Origin: Favolaschia claudopus
Taxonomy: Eukaryota; Basidiomycota; Agaricomycetes; Agaricales; Mycenaceae
Length of the DNA stretch: 64,000 bases
Direction of reading: 5' to 3'
Assembly: GCA_037176885.1 (NCBI GenBank)
Contig: JAWWNJ010000127.1
Coordinates: 248,001-312,000 of the forward strand
In this document: positions 41,223-51,724 of the stretch, in pieces
Position numbering within the stretch: the stretch's first letter is position 1
How the letters are laid out: each line of letters begins with the position of its first letter
The notes under the pieces: model-generated
What the model saw: only the letters and a program-made list of their open reading frames with translations
Databases searched by the model: none
What the model was told of the DNA's origin: nothing
Made by a program: the position numbers and the translations under genes

Positions 41223-43516
41223 TTGCCTAGAGGTAATCAACGAATTTCAGAACTCTTCGAACCAATGGAAGGAATTTTCGAACCGGAACGTTCTTATATT
41301 CCAACCATGGAGCCTGAAGAACCTGACCCAATGCGCCGTATAAATCCTCAAGGTGAAAATGGTCCACCTCGTGAGAATCGGCAGCCTAGAATGTCAAATC
41401 TGTACGGTAGTACTCGTGCTCAGCCGACTCAAGCAGTCCCTCCTCAGCGTCAGCAAGCACCCGGAATGCCTCCTGGAGGTGATCTGGATGATGATGATCC
41501 TGACGATGGAAACGGTCCTGGACGTCCTAACCGAGCCCCTATTCCTCCGCCTCGACCTCCAAGAAATAATGCAGTACCTGGCATACCTTTGCCAGCCGCT
41601 GATTTGTACGGTCCCGGGGGAAGCAGAGAGCCGCATTTCGAGTTTAAATTGAAAGCTGAGAATGTACCAAAGTGGGACGGAAACGTTGATACTATCGTCC
41701 GCTGGATCTTGAAAGTCAACGACATTGCACGAGAATCAGCTACAGTTTGGCGTCAACTCGGGAGAATCGCACCTCGTAGACTTGAGGGGGAAGCTGAAAC
41801 CTGGTACTGGTCATTGCCGAAATCATATCGCAGTACAATCGAGACCAACTGGGATACCTTACGGAATGCGTTCATGACTTACTTCATGAATCGTAACTGG
41901 CGCGATCGGCATCGTTCTCGTGCTAATCAGGCCTCGTATCGCGAACCTGGACACGCTCGTGAGAAGCCAACTCAATATTTCATTCGTAAGACTGACCTGT
42001 TGAATACGGTTTACACGTTGAGTGATTCAGAAATCATTCTTCATGTTATGGATGGCGCCCCTACATTATGAAACACTACTATCCTTACAACTCAGTTGTA
42101 TCAGGACGTGGTTGAGTTCCAAGCTGCTATTCGTTTCCATGAAGAGGCGTTGATGAAGTTGGATGCACGAGAACGGGACAATAGATCGTACCGTGAGTAT
42201 GATAACTCGAACCGTAGCTAGTTCAGATCCGCTCGCGTAAATCTCGTTGGTTGGTCTTCTAATCTGCCTGAACCAAAATTTCCGAAGGATGATCGTAATG
42301 TGTCAAAGCGTGCGACTCCGAAATCGAAAGGTGCACGACCTTGTCGTCACTGCGGAAGCGGTAAGCATTGGGATAACGAATGCAAACATTCCTTTAAAGG
42401 GAATCGTGCTGCACGCGCAGGCACGCGCTAACCTAGCTTCCGCGACCCGTGGGACTCTGACGCGCAAGATCAGTACGATAATCTATATTATGGGCTTGGA
42501 AGTGATGAAGAAAGCGAATTTGTCTCAGCTACCGAGCCCCAACAGGGTTTTGAGCAACCCCCTCAGACTACTGAATCTGCATCCAATGATGTGGAAATCC
42601 TTCAGCCCTGGGGGGGAGGAATATTGAGGAAAATCTGTCGTCTTCAGAACAGGAAATCGATTCGAATTTCGGACGCACCTTCAAACATCAACGAAGCATC
42701 AAATTCAACTGTAGATGACGCTTTAAGTGCCTCGGATACTTCCTGTGCAAGTTATTACTCTAAATCTTCGCTGAATCGAAGATCTCGACGGCGCTTGGCT
42801 AGAGAAATCAAGGCTGTGAATTAAAGTCGCAGACAAACCTTTAGTTGAGCTTCGAAAGCACATGGCAAGGCCGCCTGGTTCATTGTTTCTGGGTTCGCCT
42901 GCGACCGAAGCTACGGCAACAATTGGGAGTCTTGAACCAGATCCAATTTGGGGATCTGACATCACGTTAATATCGCGAAGCCCGCTCGATTCACTCACCA
43001 ATCCTCCGAAAGTAAAGTCAGGACATGATGTGAAGCTAATCCAGGTAACCGGACGTTCGTCTATATCTGGATATGTTAACATTGACTTATACTTTCATAC
43101 AAACGAAGGACCGGTGAAATTGAATGTCGATTAGCGGAATGTCTACTCCGTTCATCCTAGGAAATGATTTAGTAGATCAGTATTCCATCTCAATCGTTAG
43201 AGAGGATGGTAACACTTACCTACGCTTTGGAAGCTCAGGACGCCAGTTGAAAGTTGAATCTTCAACGTCGCCAAGCCTGCGGGATGACGAGGGTCATGCA
43301 TTCAAAGTAAAGGTTCAAGTTGAAATGAAGCAACACGGCCAATCGAAGGGAATTCATCGTCGTAATCAGAAGTTGAAAAGACGAGCTCATCAGCGCCAGC
43401 GAAATGCAGAAGTTTGGGCCACTGAACGTACCGTCATTCCGCCGGAATCAAGTTTGTTCCAGTTGGAGCGCATTTCCCTAAAAATCAGAATTCAATCTTT
43501 GTTGAACGGAAGATAG
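41223..43516 (+). pseudogene. Gypsy-type gag-protease, truncated and inactive
   Basis: Gag frame (41223-42071): Pro-rich and acidic N-terminus, then HFEFKLKAENVPKWDGNVDT-IVRWILKVNDIA, EGEAETWYWSLP, TNWDTLRNAFMTYFMNRNW and EKPTQYFIRKTDLL, which is the capsid fold of Ty3/Gypsy gag. It stops at 42071. Downstream frames give the knuckle [17 protein letters not shown] (42344-42390), an acidic linker, then a retropepsin-like block: ATATIGSLEPDPIWGSDITLI, GYVNIDLYF, STPFILGNDLVDQYSISI. The protease should have D-T/S-G; here it is I-W-G, so the catalytic Asp is lost. The ILGNDLVDQY flap/second motif is kept. Coding decays by 43516; reverse transcriptase, RNase H and integrase are absent. No LTRs identified. 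Confidence 0.75.
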
Positions 43517-43713
43517 TTTCAAACGGGAATGAAGACAATTTTTATGGCGCTGCTGATACCCTAATCTCGAAAGAGAAACCCGGTATGAACGAGAATCGAA
43601 AACGAGAACTCGGCTAAGTGATACATATCAGCCGGCTTGCGGGGCCATCAAACCAATCAAAACACTTGGTCAAAGACGAAAATGATGGTGCCGGCGGCTT
43701 TAGTGATCGCGAA

Positions 43714-44188
43714 AAGGTGTCATAATAGGATGAAAGTACTTAAGAAACAGTCCTAGTTTCCACTTTGGTTGAATGGAATTGACCCTGATTTGAGCGCACA
43801 GCAGCCGCTCAAAGTTGGCTATTTTCACACAAAATAGCTGAAAATGCAGAGAAAATAGCTAAAAGGACCAACTTCAAGCAGCCGTTGTGAGCTCAAATGA
43901 GGTTCAATTCCAGTCAATCAAAGTGATAACTAGCATTGTTTTTCAAGTACTCTCATCCTGTTATGATACTTTTTTGCTGAGGATACATTGAGCTTTTCCA
44001 GATATGGCAATAATCAGAAACTGTCCTGTTATCGATGCATCGTCAGGGCATAATAGATAGCTGAGTATTCTAAGTGGTACAGTAGTATCATATATTTATC
44101 TCTACATCTTATCTCAGGTCATTCGGTGAAGTATACAGCAAGATTTTGGCCAAAAAGCCACGGCAATTTCTATTTGCCACCACTGTAT
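43714..44188 (+). mobile_element. Fold-back MITE, second copy
   Basis: Collinear with about 15570-16050 (AAGGTGTCATAATAGGATGAAAGTACTT...GCCACCACTGTAT), with inverted halves meeting at GTTGGCTATTTTCAC. The left third of the other copy is missing here. Confidence 0.8.
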
Positions 44189-44280
44189 CATCTAGTCACT
44201 TGGTGCAAAATCCACAAAATCCGTGTCTTGTGGCCCTCATTCTGCTAAGACTGAAGCAAAAAATGTTGGAATTCTGAGGC

Positions 44281-44465
44281 TGTGACGCGCCGCCTCGCGA
44301 ACCTTCCAGAATATTCCGTTCGACTCACTTTAACAGAACCTAGTAGAATTAGCTAGAATACCTACTGTAGTATAAATACAAGCCTGAATCTACAGTGTAG
44401 GGCATCTGTTTGCCCTAACACACATTCTATCTAACCGTAGTGTGATTGCAAACCTATTCATTGTA
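44281..44465 (+). repeat. Possible solo LTR or promoter-like repeat
   Basis: Begins TGTGACGCGCCG, has TATAAATACAAGCC about 95 bp later and a short inverted repeat AGGGCATCTGTTTGCCCT, then ends near TGCAAACC. The layout (TG start, TATA, short U5) resembles a short fungal LTR, but no second copy or target duplication was found. Confidence 0.3.
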
Positions 44466-44667
44466 TTTGATCTCGGCCCCTTGCCGGCAAAAATCCAACA
44501 AAAAAAATTCCATGGGCATCTTCAATGCAGTTCAAGCATTTATTTGCTTCTCGATTGTTTGCCTTGACACAGCGACGCATAGAGAATCACCAAATCAATT
44601 GCATCAGCAAAGAACTTCCTATTTCGGACAGTAGCGTTAAATCCGGATTTGGTTGTCGGCAACTCTA

Positions 44668-45338
44668 CAGCTCCGGACAATCAAAGTCAACAATTTTATT
44701 TTCGGTCGAACAGCTATTTTCTGAACTTAGCTGAGTCCAGAAACGGATTCAGCACCCCAGAACAAGTCTAAAAACGATTTTTCCTGAATTTTCCCACGAC
44801 AAAATGGGTATGGTCAAATTTTTGGGCGGTTTGAACGAAATTGTGTGTACCTTTCTGGCCCCTCCAGACGAATGTTGACCCAGCCTTCATGGTTGCTGAC
44901 CATCCAGAGGATACTATATGCAACTACTCTGGTCCCTCAGCCCTTTTTGCTTTGAGGAACCCGAAATTGGCAATGCCAAGGTGACAGGAGGTGACATATT
45001 TGTGACATGTTGTTACAAATGTCACAATGTTCCCACAAGTTCCCTCCTATTTTGTGACATAACAGCTCGTTGAATTTTCATTCTGAGTCCAGAAACAGAC
45101 TCAGACAGTCGTAAAGAGCTCAAATCAATATTTTCGTGATTTTTCCTTGTAATTTGGGGGGTTTGGCCAAAATTTTGGCTACCCTCTACTAAGAATAGCG
45201 GATATCTCCCGAACAGCTCGATGAACTCTCACCAAAAAAATTCAGCAGGCTCCTGAGCTCGTTTCCTTTCGATTCCGATACATATCGGGGTCGTGGGAAA
45301 AGGTCGATAAATTTGTCGAGTTTGATTGTCCGGAGCTG
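44668..45338. mobile_element. 671 bp TA-flanked TIR element
   Basis: TIR CAGCTCCGGACAATCAAA / TTTGATTGTCCGGAGCTG with TA at both ends. Internal direct repeats 'AACAGCT...CTGAGTCCAGAAAC(G/A)GA(T/C)TC' at about 44708 and 45062. Non-autonomous Tc1/mariner-type. Confidence 0.85.
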
Positions 45339-45649
45339 TAGTTGAAGGGTATAAATTGTATTTTTTAGACGAGAGCTGATAAGATGTAGACTAATATCTA
45401 ACCCAAGTAGCCACAAAGTAAAGCAACAATCAACAGGGGACGACTTGCCTCCACAAGACCGTGAGTCCGTGACATGTTTGAAGTCTTTGCCGTGATGGCA
45501 GTGGAAGCCGGCCGTAAATTTTGCCGATTTTTCGTTTTCGTTTCTGGTTGGGCGGCCGACAGGGATCACGAGCGGCCTCCCAGCCGTTCCATTTATATAC
45601 GTTTTCGTTTTCGTTTCTTGTATAAAGAACCCGTGCTTCATGCTCGAAG

Positions 45650-46129
45650 ATGCCCGTGGTCATTTCAGCTGGTCAAGTTCTTGGTACAGCGCGGAATCCG
45701 AAGGCCTGGCTGGATAAGTTGAACAAGTTCAGTTCTGAACAGCAGCAGAAGATCAATTCTCATGCTCACCTTATTCGCACCCTCGTCACCGAGCAATTAG
45801 GCCAATCGACGATGGGAGACGGAAGCAAAAAGGAAAATGATGTCGGACCGGAGACAGCGGGAACTTCATCCGAAGCAGTGTCTGGACCTGTCATGCCGTC
45901 ATCAACTCTCTCTTGCGCTGTGCGCTCAGAGACTGAAATTGCTTCTAAAGCTCAACGGAACGCGACAGAACCTGACGACCCACTCGCTGAGGAACCTCTT
46001 GAAGGTGGTCCCAAGACTGCAGAAGTCCCGGAAGACCCTGTCAGCTCGGACCGACTGCTCGAAGAAATCGACAATGTGACTCCCGAGCAACGGTGACAGC
46101 TGACTGGAAGCCTGCCCAAAGAAGTCGTG
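45650..46129 (+). pseudogene. Unknown ORF with truncated 3' end
   Basis: 148-codon frame MPVVISAGQVLGTARNPKAW-LDKLNKFSSEQQQKIN...LLEEIDNVTPEQR stops at 46096. It would continue QLTGSLPKEVVKM before a second stop, just ahead of a MITE at 46152. Upstream are TTTATATACG and three TCGTTTTCGTTT-like units, a plausible promoter, with the ATG about 60 bp downstream. The composition (helical N-terminus, Glu/Pro-rich linker) suggests the N-terminus of a retroelement gag or a host ORF; unrecognised. Confidence 0.4.
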
Positions 46130-46151
46130 AAAATGTAAGAGCTGGGAGTTA

Positions 46152-46509
46152 CAGTTGCGGCGAAATTAAATGCATTACCATAAAAGGAAATTTCTGTTAA
46201 ATCAGCTCTGGACAGGGCAACGCGGCCGAGTCATCGCAAGCTCAACATTGGTGTCGCCAATTCAGATGTTTTGGCGGTCAAAATGATCCATGGGAAAGTT
46301 AACTTGGGCTCCGATTGACGGATTTAGATCACAGTTTATTGCACCATTCTTGCTCAATCGTGATGCAAACGACCTACCTCATACTTACATACTGCACTTA
46401 GAGACCTCCCATCGTATCATCAAGCTTTTTCCCGGCGCTTCCAAGTCAGAAGGGATGAAAATAGTGAGAATTTCCTTTTATGGTAATGCATTTAATTTCG
46501 CCGCAACTG
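46152..46509. mobile_element. MITE family CAGTTGCGGC, copy A (358 bp)
   Basis: TIR CAGTTGCGGCGAAATTAAATGC / GCATTTAATTTCGCCGCAACTG, with TA on each side. Same terminal decamer as 48435-48814 and 54756-55124, but a diverged sub-terminal sequence. Confidence 0.9.
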
Positions 46510-46678
46510 TAGGAGCGAGCGAGCGAGAGAGATGGAAATGGCTCAAAACATATTTCTGTGTATTTGGGAGTTCTTGAAAATCACTCTTCAACCCAGTGAA
46601 ATTCAGGTAGTTAAAGGTGGGCCGAGCAAGGTACATGGTTCTGGTCACCAGTACCCAATGCCGTCACAGCGCTATAAC

Positions 46679-47036
46679 GCTCCATTCGGTTGCGTCACTT
46701 CGGAGCACTTGACGTCACTTAAGAGTATTTCTCACCAAAAGTTTGGCATGAAATTTTTCACAAGTGCTCCGAAATGACGCTCAGTGACGCTAAGGCTCAT
46801 TACGGCTCCTTACATTACAGCCGCTCAGTGTAATGTAAGGCTCATTACACTGAGCGGCTGTAATGTAAGGAGCAGGCTCATTACACTGAGCGGCTGTAAT
46901 GTAAGGAGCCGTAATGAGCCTTAGCGTCACTGAGCGTCATTTCGGAGCACTTGTGAAAAATTTCATGCCAAACTTTTGGTGAGAAATACTCTTAAGTGAC
47001 GTCAAGTGCTCCGAAGTGACGCAACCGAATGGAGCC
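46679..47036. mobile_element. Compound palindromic MITE (GCTCCATTCGGTTGCGTCAC)
   Basis: The two outer ~122 bp arms are exact inverted copies (GCTCCATTCGG...GACGCTAAGG), and both match one half of the 138 bp MITE at 25807. Between them lie three alternating blocks of CTCCTTACATTACAGCCGCTCAGTGTAATG and its complement. The whole can fold into a near-perfect hairpin. Confidence 0.9.
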
Positions 47037-47647
47037 TTAGATATTTCATAGCGTAGTAAAATATATAAATTTCGACAAAGTTAGCAATGTTGTGTAGTGT
47101 CAAGCACTTGTTAAGTAAGTGTTATACATAAATACATAATCAAAGGCAATCTAATTATGGGTATTACGGAGTCAGAGGCCCGGTCAAAGCGGTAATATAG
47201 GCCCTGACTTTTCACTGACTTTTGCCTGCAAGAAGGTAATCTAAACGTACTGGAGCAAAACTTCGAAAAATCGGTTTTCCGTGTTTTGCACGGCAATTTC
47301 GCGCTTTTGAATGCGGATCACTCGAAAAGGCGCCCAAAGTGCCTGAGAGGGATACCAACAGACTACAGTTCATGGGAGCAGCATTCCCAGCAAAAAAGAG
47401 CATATAGATCATTTTTTTTCTCCGGGCAATTTGAGACATCAATGATGGGATCATTGATGGGACCTATTTGTGGTGTTTAGCCGTTTCGCACCATAGTACA
47501 GTATAACAACCGATCTGCGGTCGGACTTCGGAGGCAATTCGGAAGACTGCGTTCAGGTGACGCTTGGGTGACACCTGGTGACACATTGGTGTCAGTGGTC
47601 GGAGGTTTATTTCCTGACATGTTCCCTCATGACTGAGAGGAGTCAAG

Positions 47648-47740
47648 GGTCATGTAGCTCAATGGCAGAGCACGAGGTCTGTGTATTCAGGTTCACGACT
47701 ATCACCTTTCGCGTTCCAGGTTCGACTCCTGGCTTGACCT
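47648..47740 (+). tRNA. tRNA-like gene with anticodon-loop intron (isotype uncertain)
   Basis: Acceptor GGTCATG pairs 6 of 7 with CTTGACC. The D arm is GCTC-AATGGCA-GAGC and the T arm CCAGG-TTCGACT-CCTGG is perfect. A box (TAGCTCAATGG) and B box (GGTTCGACTCC) are good matches to the pol III promoter, and TTTTT follows immediately. The anticodon stem is CGAGG/TTTCG (two G-U pairs) or, shifted by one, GAGGT/ACCTT, leaving an intron of about 20 nt. The second option puts U33 before GTG (His); the first gives C33-TGT. Because of this ambiguity it could be a tRNA pseudogene or tRNA-derived SINE head, though no SINE body follows. Confidence 0.55.
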
Positions 47741-47811
47741 TTTTGAGTTCAAATAGTACAGTAAATAGTACAGTAAATAAAGAACAACGAAAATCAATAA
47801 AACTCAAGGCC

Positions 47812-48264
47812 TCAAGGGGCCATCTGTCAAGCGCCATCAAAGATGAGGCCTTGCAGTATGCTCGTGTTTATGATGGGCGTTGATCTCACCAAAACCACTT
47901 GCTCTCGCGTTATATGCATGCGGCCTTCAGAAATTCGAGTATTTTCATGCTCCCTTGTGTCTCTGAGTACATTTGTAAGGATATAGTGCCGCCTCAGAAT
48001 TTCTTTTCGACACATTTTTCTTTCGAGGATGTTATGTAACTCAGGCTGACCACACCGCAAAACGTCCTCCGGGACCGGTTTTTTGCGCGGTCTCAGCAAC
48101 CTTATCCTCGTGTGGCTCAATCTCACTCAATTAAACATTATTCCAGCTCAATGTACTACGCCTAGAACATACAGGGAGGATGCATGGTGAGATCAACGCC
48201 CATCATAAACACGAGCATACTGCAAGGCCTCATCTTTGATGGCGCTTGACAGATGGCCCCTTGA
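47812..48264. mobile_element. 453 bp element with ~80 bp TIRs
   Basis: TCAAGGGGCCATCTGTCAAGCGCCATC...GGGCGTTGATCTCACCA on the left is repeated inverted on the right (TGAGATCAACGCCC...GGCCCCTTGA). No coding sequence. It starts about 70 bp after the tRNA-like gene and ends 6 bp before the next TIR element. Confidence 0.85.
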
Positions 48265-48434
48265 TAAAACTATGGTGCGCTCGGCCTAAACACCACCAAG
48301 CAGGTCCCATCAATGATGCCATCACTGATGTCTCAAATCGACAGAAAGAAAAATCCAAAACTTTTTCTTCCGTTTTGAGGCCGTTGGGGGATAGAAATGT
48401 TTACTGCAGCCCTCAGAGCACTAAAAACAACTTA

Positions 48435-48814
48435 CAGTTGCGGCGAAATCAATTTACTTACCAAATATAGAAATTCCGATCAATCCCCGTCTTCTTCTTT
48501 GGATATGAATGGTTTTCTCAAGCGGCAAGTTGACAAAAATGTGAGAGCCTCAAGCCGGTATGTTTGGTGTAGAAAAATCTGTGTTTTTGTATGGATTTTG
48601 CCGAGCTGGCGGGCGAGCTTGTCCAGGAAAATTCAGCCCAAACCTGTGAGAAACATGAGAGATTCGGCTTGTTTTTGTGGGTAGACCTATTCTACACAAG
48701 GAATACATCCCGTCCATCCTATTTCCACCTACCAGTAAATCGTTTTTCTGTGCAGTAGGGCGGCTTTGATGGTAATTTCCATATTTGGTAAGTGAATTGA
48801 TCTCGCCGCAACTG
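48435..48814. mobile_element. MITE family CAGTTGCGGC, copy B (380 bp)
   Basis: TIR CAGTTGCGGCGAAATCAATTTACTTACCAAATA / TATTTGGTAAGTGAATTGATCTCGCCGCAACTG, with TA target duplication. It shares about 34 bp of terminus and much of the interior with copy C (54756-55124). Confidence 0.9.
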
Positions 48815-48819
48815 TAGTT

Positions 48820-49009
48820 CAGTGCCGGACACCCAAAGTCGACAACTTTGATCTTCCCTTTATGGAAGGTGTGACATAGCCCCAGATGTCTAGATTTTTG
48901 TGTAAAACAGTCGCTAAGCACCGAAAGAATCGTTTTGCACGAGCCGATTGTCGAAAAAATGAAAATTATGAAATGATAGCCGAAAGAATTTGGTGGGTGT
49001 CCGGCACTG
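48820..49009. mobile_element. 190 bp MITE (CAGTGCCGGACACC)
   Basis: TIR CAGTGCCGGACACCC / GGGTGTCCGGCACTG. The right flank is TA but the left is TT, so one target base has changed. It lies 5 bp from copy B. Confidence 0.75.
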
Positions 49010-49417
49010 TAGCTCTGTAGACCTATAGCTGGTCACCCAAATAGGAAAGTTAGTAAGTACACGTGCCTGATTGATTGATTGATTGCATCACTGATGTCTC
49101 AATTTACCCTTGAGAAAAAACAATTTATTGTGAGTTTTTATCCAGTGGACAAATGGTCTTGAGGGATTGAAGTACTATCTAATCGGAGTGTTTTGGCAAG
49201 AGGATCAAAGGTCTAAGGTTTTGGATCACTCGTAATAAATTTCGTTCCTGCTTGGTGGTGTTTAGGCCGAGCGCACCATACAATTGGTTCCAAGAAGTGA
49301 CACTTCCCCGCGGTCTTCCGCGTGGTACATTTATGGGAACTTGCTTCCCCATTCAACTAAGGTAGGCGTCAGTCACGAAAATTTCATTTCGAGGGCTTTA
49401 ATTCGGGCTCATTAATC

Positions 49418-49804
49418 ATGTCCGTGGAGGGTTATGTCCGAAAAAGGCATACTCCTGTGATCCGACCAGTGCCGGGTCACATGAATGATGGTGTCGATCA
49501 AATTCCTGTCTCTTACCTCGTCGCATCGTCGCGTCGCGCTCTACGCCCTTCGTCGCTTGCAAGCATGAATGGAGGGGCTAGAAAGAATGCCGGAAGAAGA
49601 CGGCCTCCCAGAAACCCGGCCCACTTTCAGCTGATTCCCTTCCCACAACCCGCAATCCGCCCCACCCCAACTGCCTACTTTCGACCTTACACCAATGCAC
49701 CAGCGTCACCGTTTTGTGCCTGGGATGGACCCACGATAGTATTGAACTCTGGGGCCAACAAGACTGCCAACTCATCCGCTGTGAGACTTCATCTGGCAGA
49801 TTAG
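49418..49804 (+). other. Unassigned 128-codon open frame
   Basis: Starts MSVEGYVRKRHTPVIRPVPG, has a basic segment (GGARKNAGRRRPPRNP) and a Pro/Thr-rich remainder. No family recognised. A possible N-terminal exon of a decayed gene. Confidence 0.25.
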
Positions 49805-50950
49805 CAGGAAATCTCACCTCATCCGACGATGGTACACCTTGAACTCAGTGCGTGTCTACACTCTAGTAAGATATAATTGCTTTTGTTGATTGATTGTTCA
49901 GGTGTGCTATGTAGCAGTAGCCCGCTACATCATTTCATAGGTCGAAAATTCACCTGAGATGAAAATTGTCTGAATTTTGTGTGCGGCATGCAGTTGAGCG
50001 CACAAATCACTCAATACAAGTAATTCAACATACTCTGAATCCCGAATGTCCTGCCAGGCTTGTTCTTTTGGCAACCAATATCTCTAACTCAACCTGAGGT
50101 GTAGTAAACGGGATATTCGACAAATTCAGCAGCTGAACAATCATTAGATGAGACTGGAAATTGAACTTAAAACCTGCAGGCCATTCTGTCCTGAGCTACA
50201 ATATCTTCATTGAACTTTGTATCTAAGGTCCCCCGGGTCTGATTTACCTCACCTCCAAGTCATCGACTAGACAATCTTTCCACATCATTGTAATGTGCCC
50301 CATTTCGCGTCCGTGAGCTGAGATGATTAAGGAAAAGATGCTGATACAAGCTCGAAGTAGAATAAATAATATATACTGTACAATTGTCACTATTGAACTC
50401 GTTTGCTTTGTTAGTTTTGGTTCAAGCTGTACTCGCAGCGCGGACAATGTTAAACTGCTGAGTCCTCAGTCCGCATTCGGAGTCTTTGAATCTTGCTGCT
50501 CCATAAATCCATTTCGGGCTGTTTCCGGCCGCCGTACTTGGAATAAATGTCCTGGAATGATTATGACATTGTCCAGCCTTGAAGTACGAGTCGTCAAACA
50601 AAATCAACACTGAAAAGTGGGTCATCGGCCTTTTCGGACCTAGTGTGAGAACGGCCGAGGAAACTTCCGAGAAGATCTTGAATTTGATTGGCTGAGAGTA
50701 TGTCCCAAGGAGGCAGCTGCTCCGAAAGGACATACCTCTTACCATATTTTGAATACTTTTGATCTGCCTAATCAGGGCATAAGAAATCAAGATTGCAATT
50801 GCTTTGGACGGCGCTACAGTGACTTTGAAGCGCTGATTTCTTGGAAATAGAGTCTCAGGTACATAGTGAGTCTCTCCCTTTTCTCTCCCTTTCTCTTCTC
50901 TTTTCGCAACTTGAAAACTTGAATTCCGCCGGCTCTCCACAGACATAATT
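49805..50950. other. No gene recognised
   Basis: Minus-strand frame 50422-50946 (174 codons) has no defining features. No repeat boundaries seen. Confidence 0.4.
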
Positions 50951-50957
50951 CATAAGC

Positions 50958-51058
50958 CCTAATTCGCCGGAAATAGCCTCAGATTGCCGAGGGTTTTACT
51001 GGGCGGGGCGATCGGCTTTAATCGGTCTGGCGAGCGATTTGCCATCACCCTTGGAATG
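50958..51058 (+). mobile_element. Isolated left end of the 25.25-26.40 kb TIR element family
   Basis: ATTCGCCGGAAATAGCCTCAGATTGCC...TTTGCCATCACCCTTGGAAT matches 25260-25355 with about three differences. The rest of the element is absent. Confidence 0.8.
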
Positions 51059-51724
51059 CAACCATACCAGACTTGGGGAGGGGCCAGTGTGGATGCAACT
51101 TTGAAAGCGTGAGCCAGCGGAAGCGGGAAAGCGCATCAGCAACAGAATTCTCGTCCGTTGAGATCCAAAGTGGGCAAAAAGTGAAGTCCTGTTGAACGGT
51201 CATGCTTACACATCTCTCCCTCTCGAGAACTCAAGCCAATCCCGACGAGTTAGCGTGGTAGATTTAGATTACTCTTATTTACCAGAGTCCTTTGTAGACA
51301 GAGCTAGCCAAATAAAACTGTTAACTGTTAACCAATTCACTTGAAGCCCACTACCGTCGAAGCTCTTGCACAAAAAATGATGGATAGTGTCTCTGACCCT
51401 AGGTGCTCTTTAGTCTCTTGTAAACAGACGCTACAACAAAAAATGTCCTCGTACAGTACCTGCGGTTTGTGGGGAAGCTTGATTCATCGGTATTGCGGAT
51501 GCTTACAAATCCACGTACCGCGGCTTTGTCGTGGCTTTGTCAGCACGCGTGCGCGGTTTTTCCGTGTTGTTTCGGAGAGTGCCGGATCTGTGGGAATCTA
51601 TCCACGTGACCTTCGGGGACTTTTGGGTCGCTTTTCATTTATTAAGTTGCAGCATGCTCAACCTTGCTTGAACCTCATGTCCGATGGATGGATAGATAGT
51701 CCGACAGCTCTATACTGTATTTGC

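Larger units (their letters stand above)
48271..49280. mobile_element. 1.0 kb TIR element hosting two nested MITEs
   Basis: TIR TATGGTGCGCTCGGCCTAAA-CACCACCAAGCAGG and its inverse at 49247-49280. A third, diverged end of the same family (TGTGGTGTTTAGCCGTTTCGCACCATA) lies at about 47467-47493, belonging to another, truncated copy to the left. Sub-terminal 'CATCACTGATGTCTCAA' is also inverted. MITEs at 48435-48814 and 48820-49009 are inside. Confidence 0.85.
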
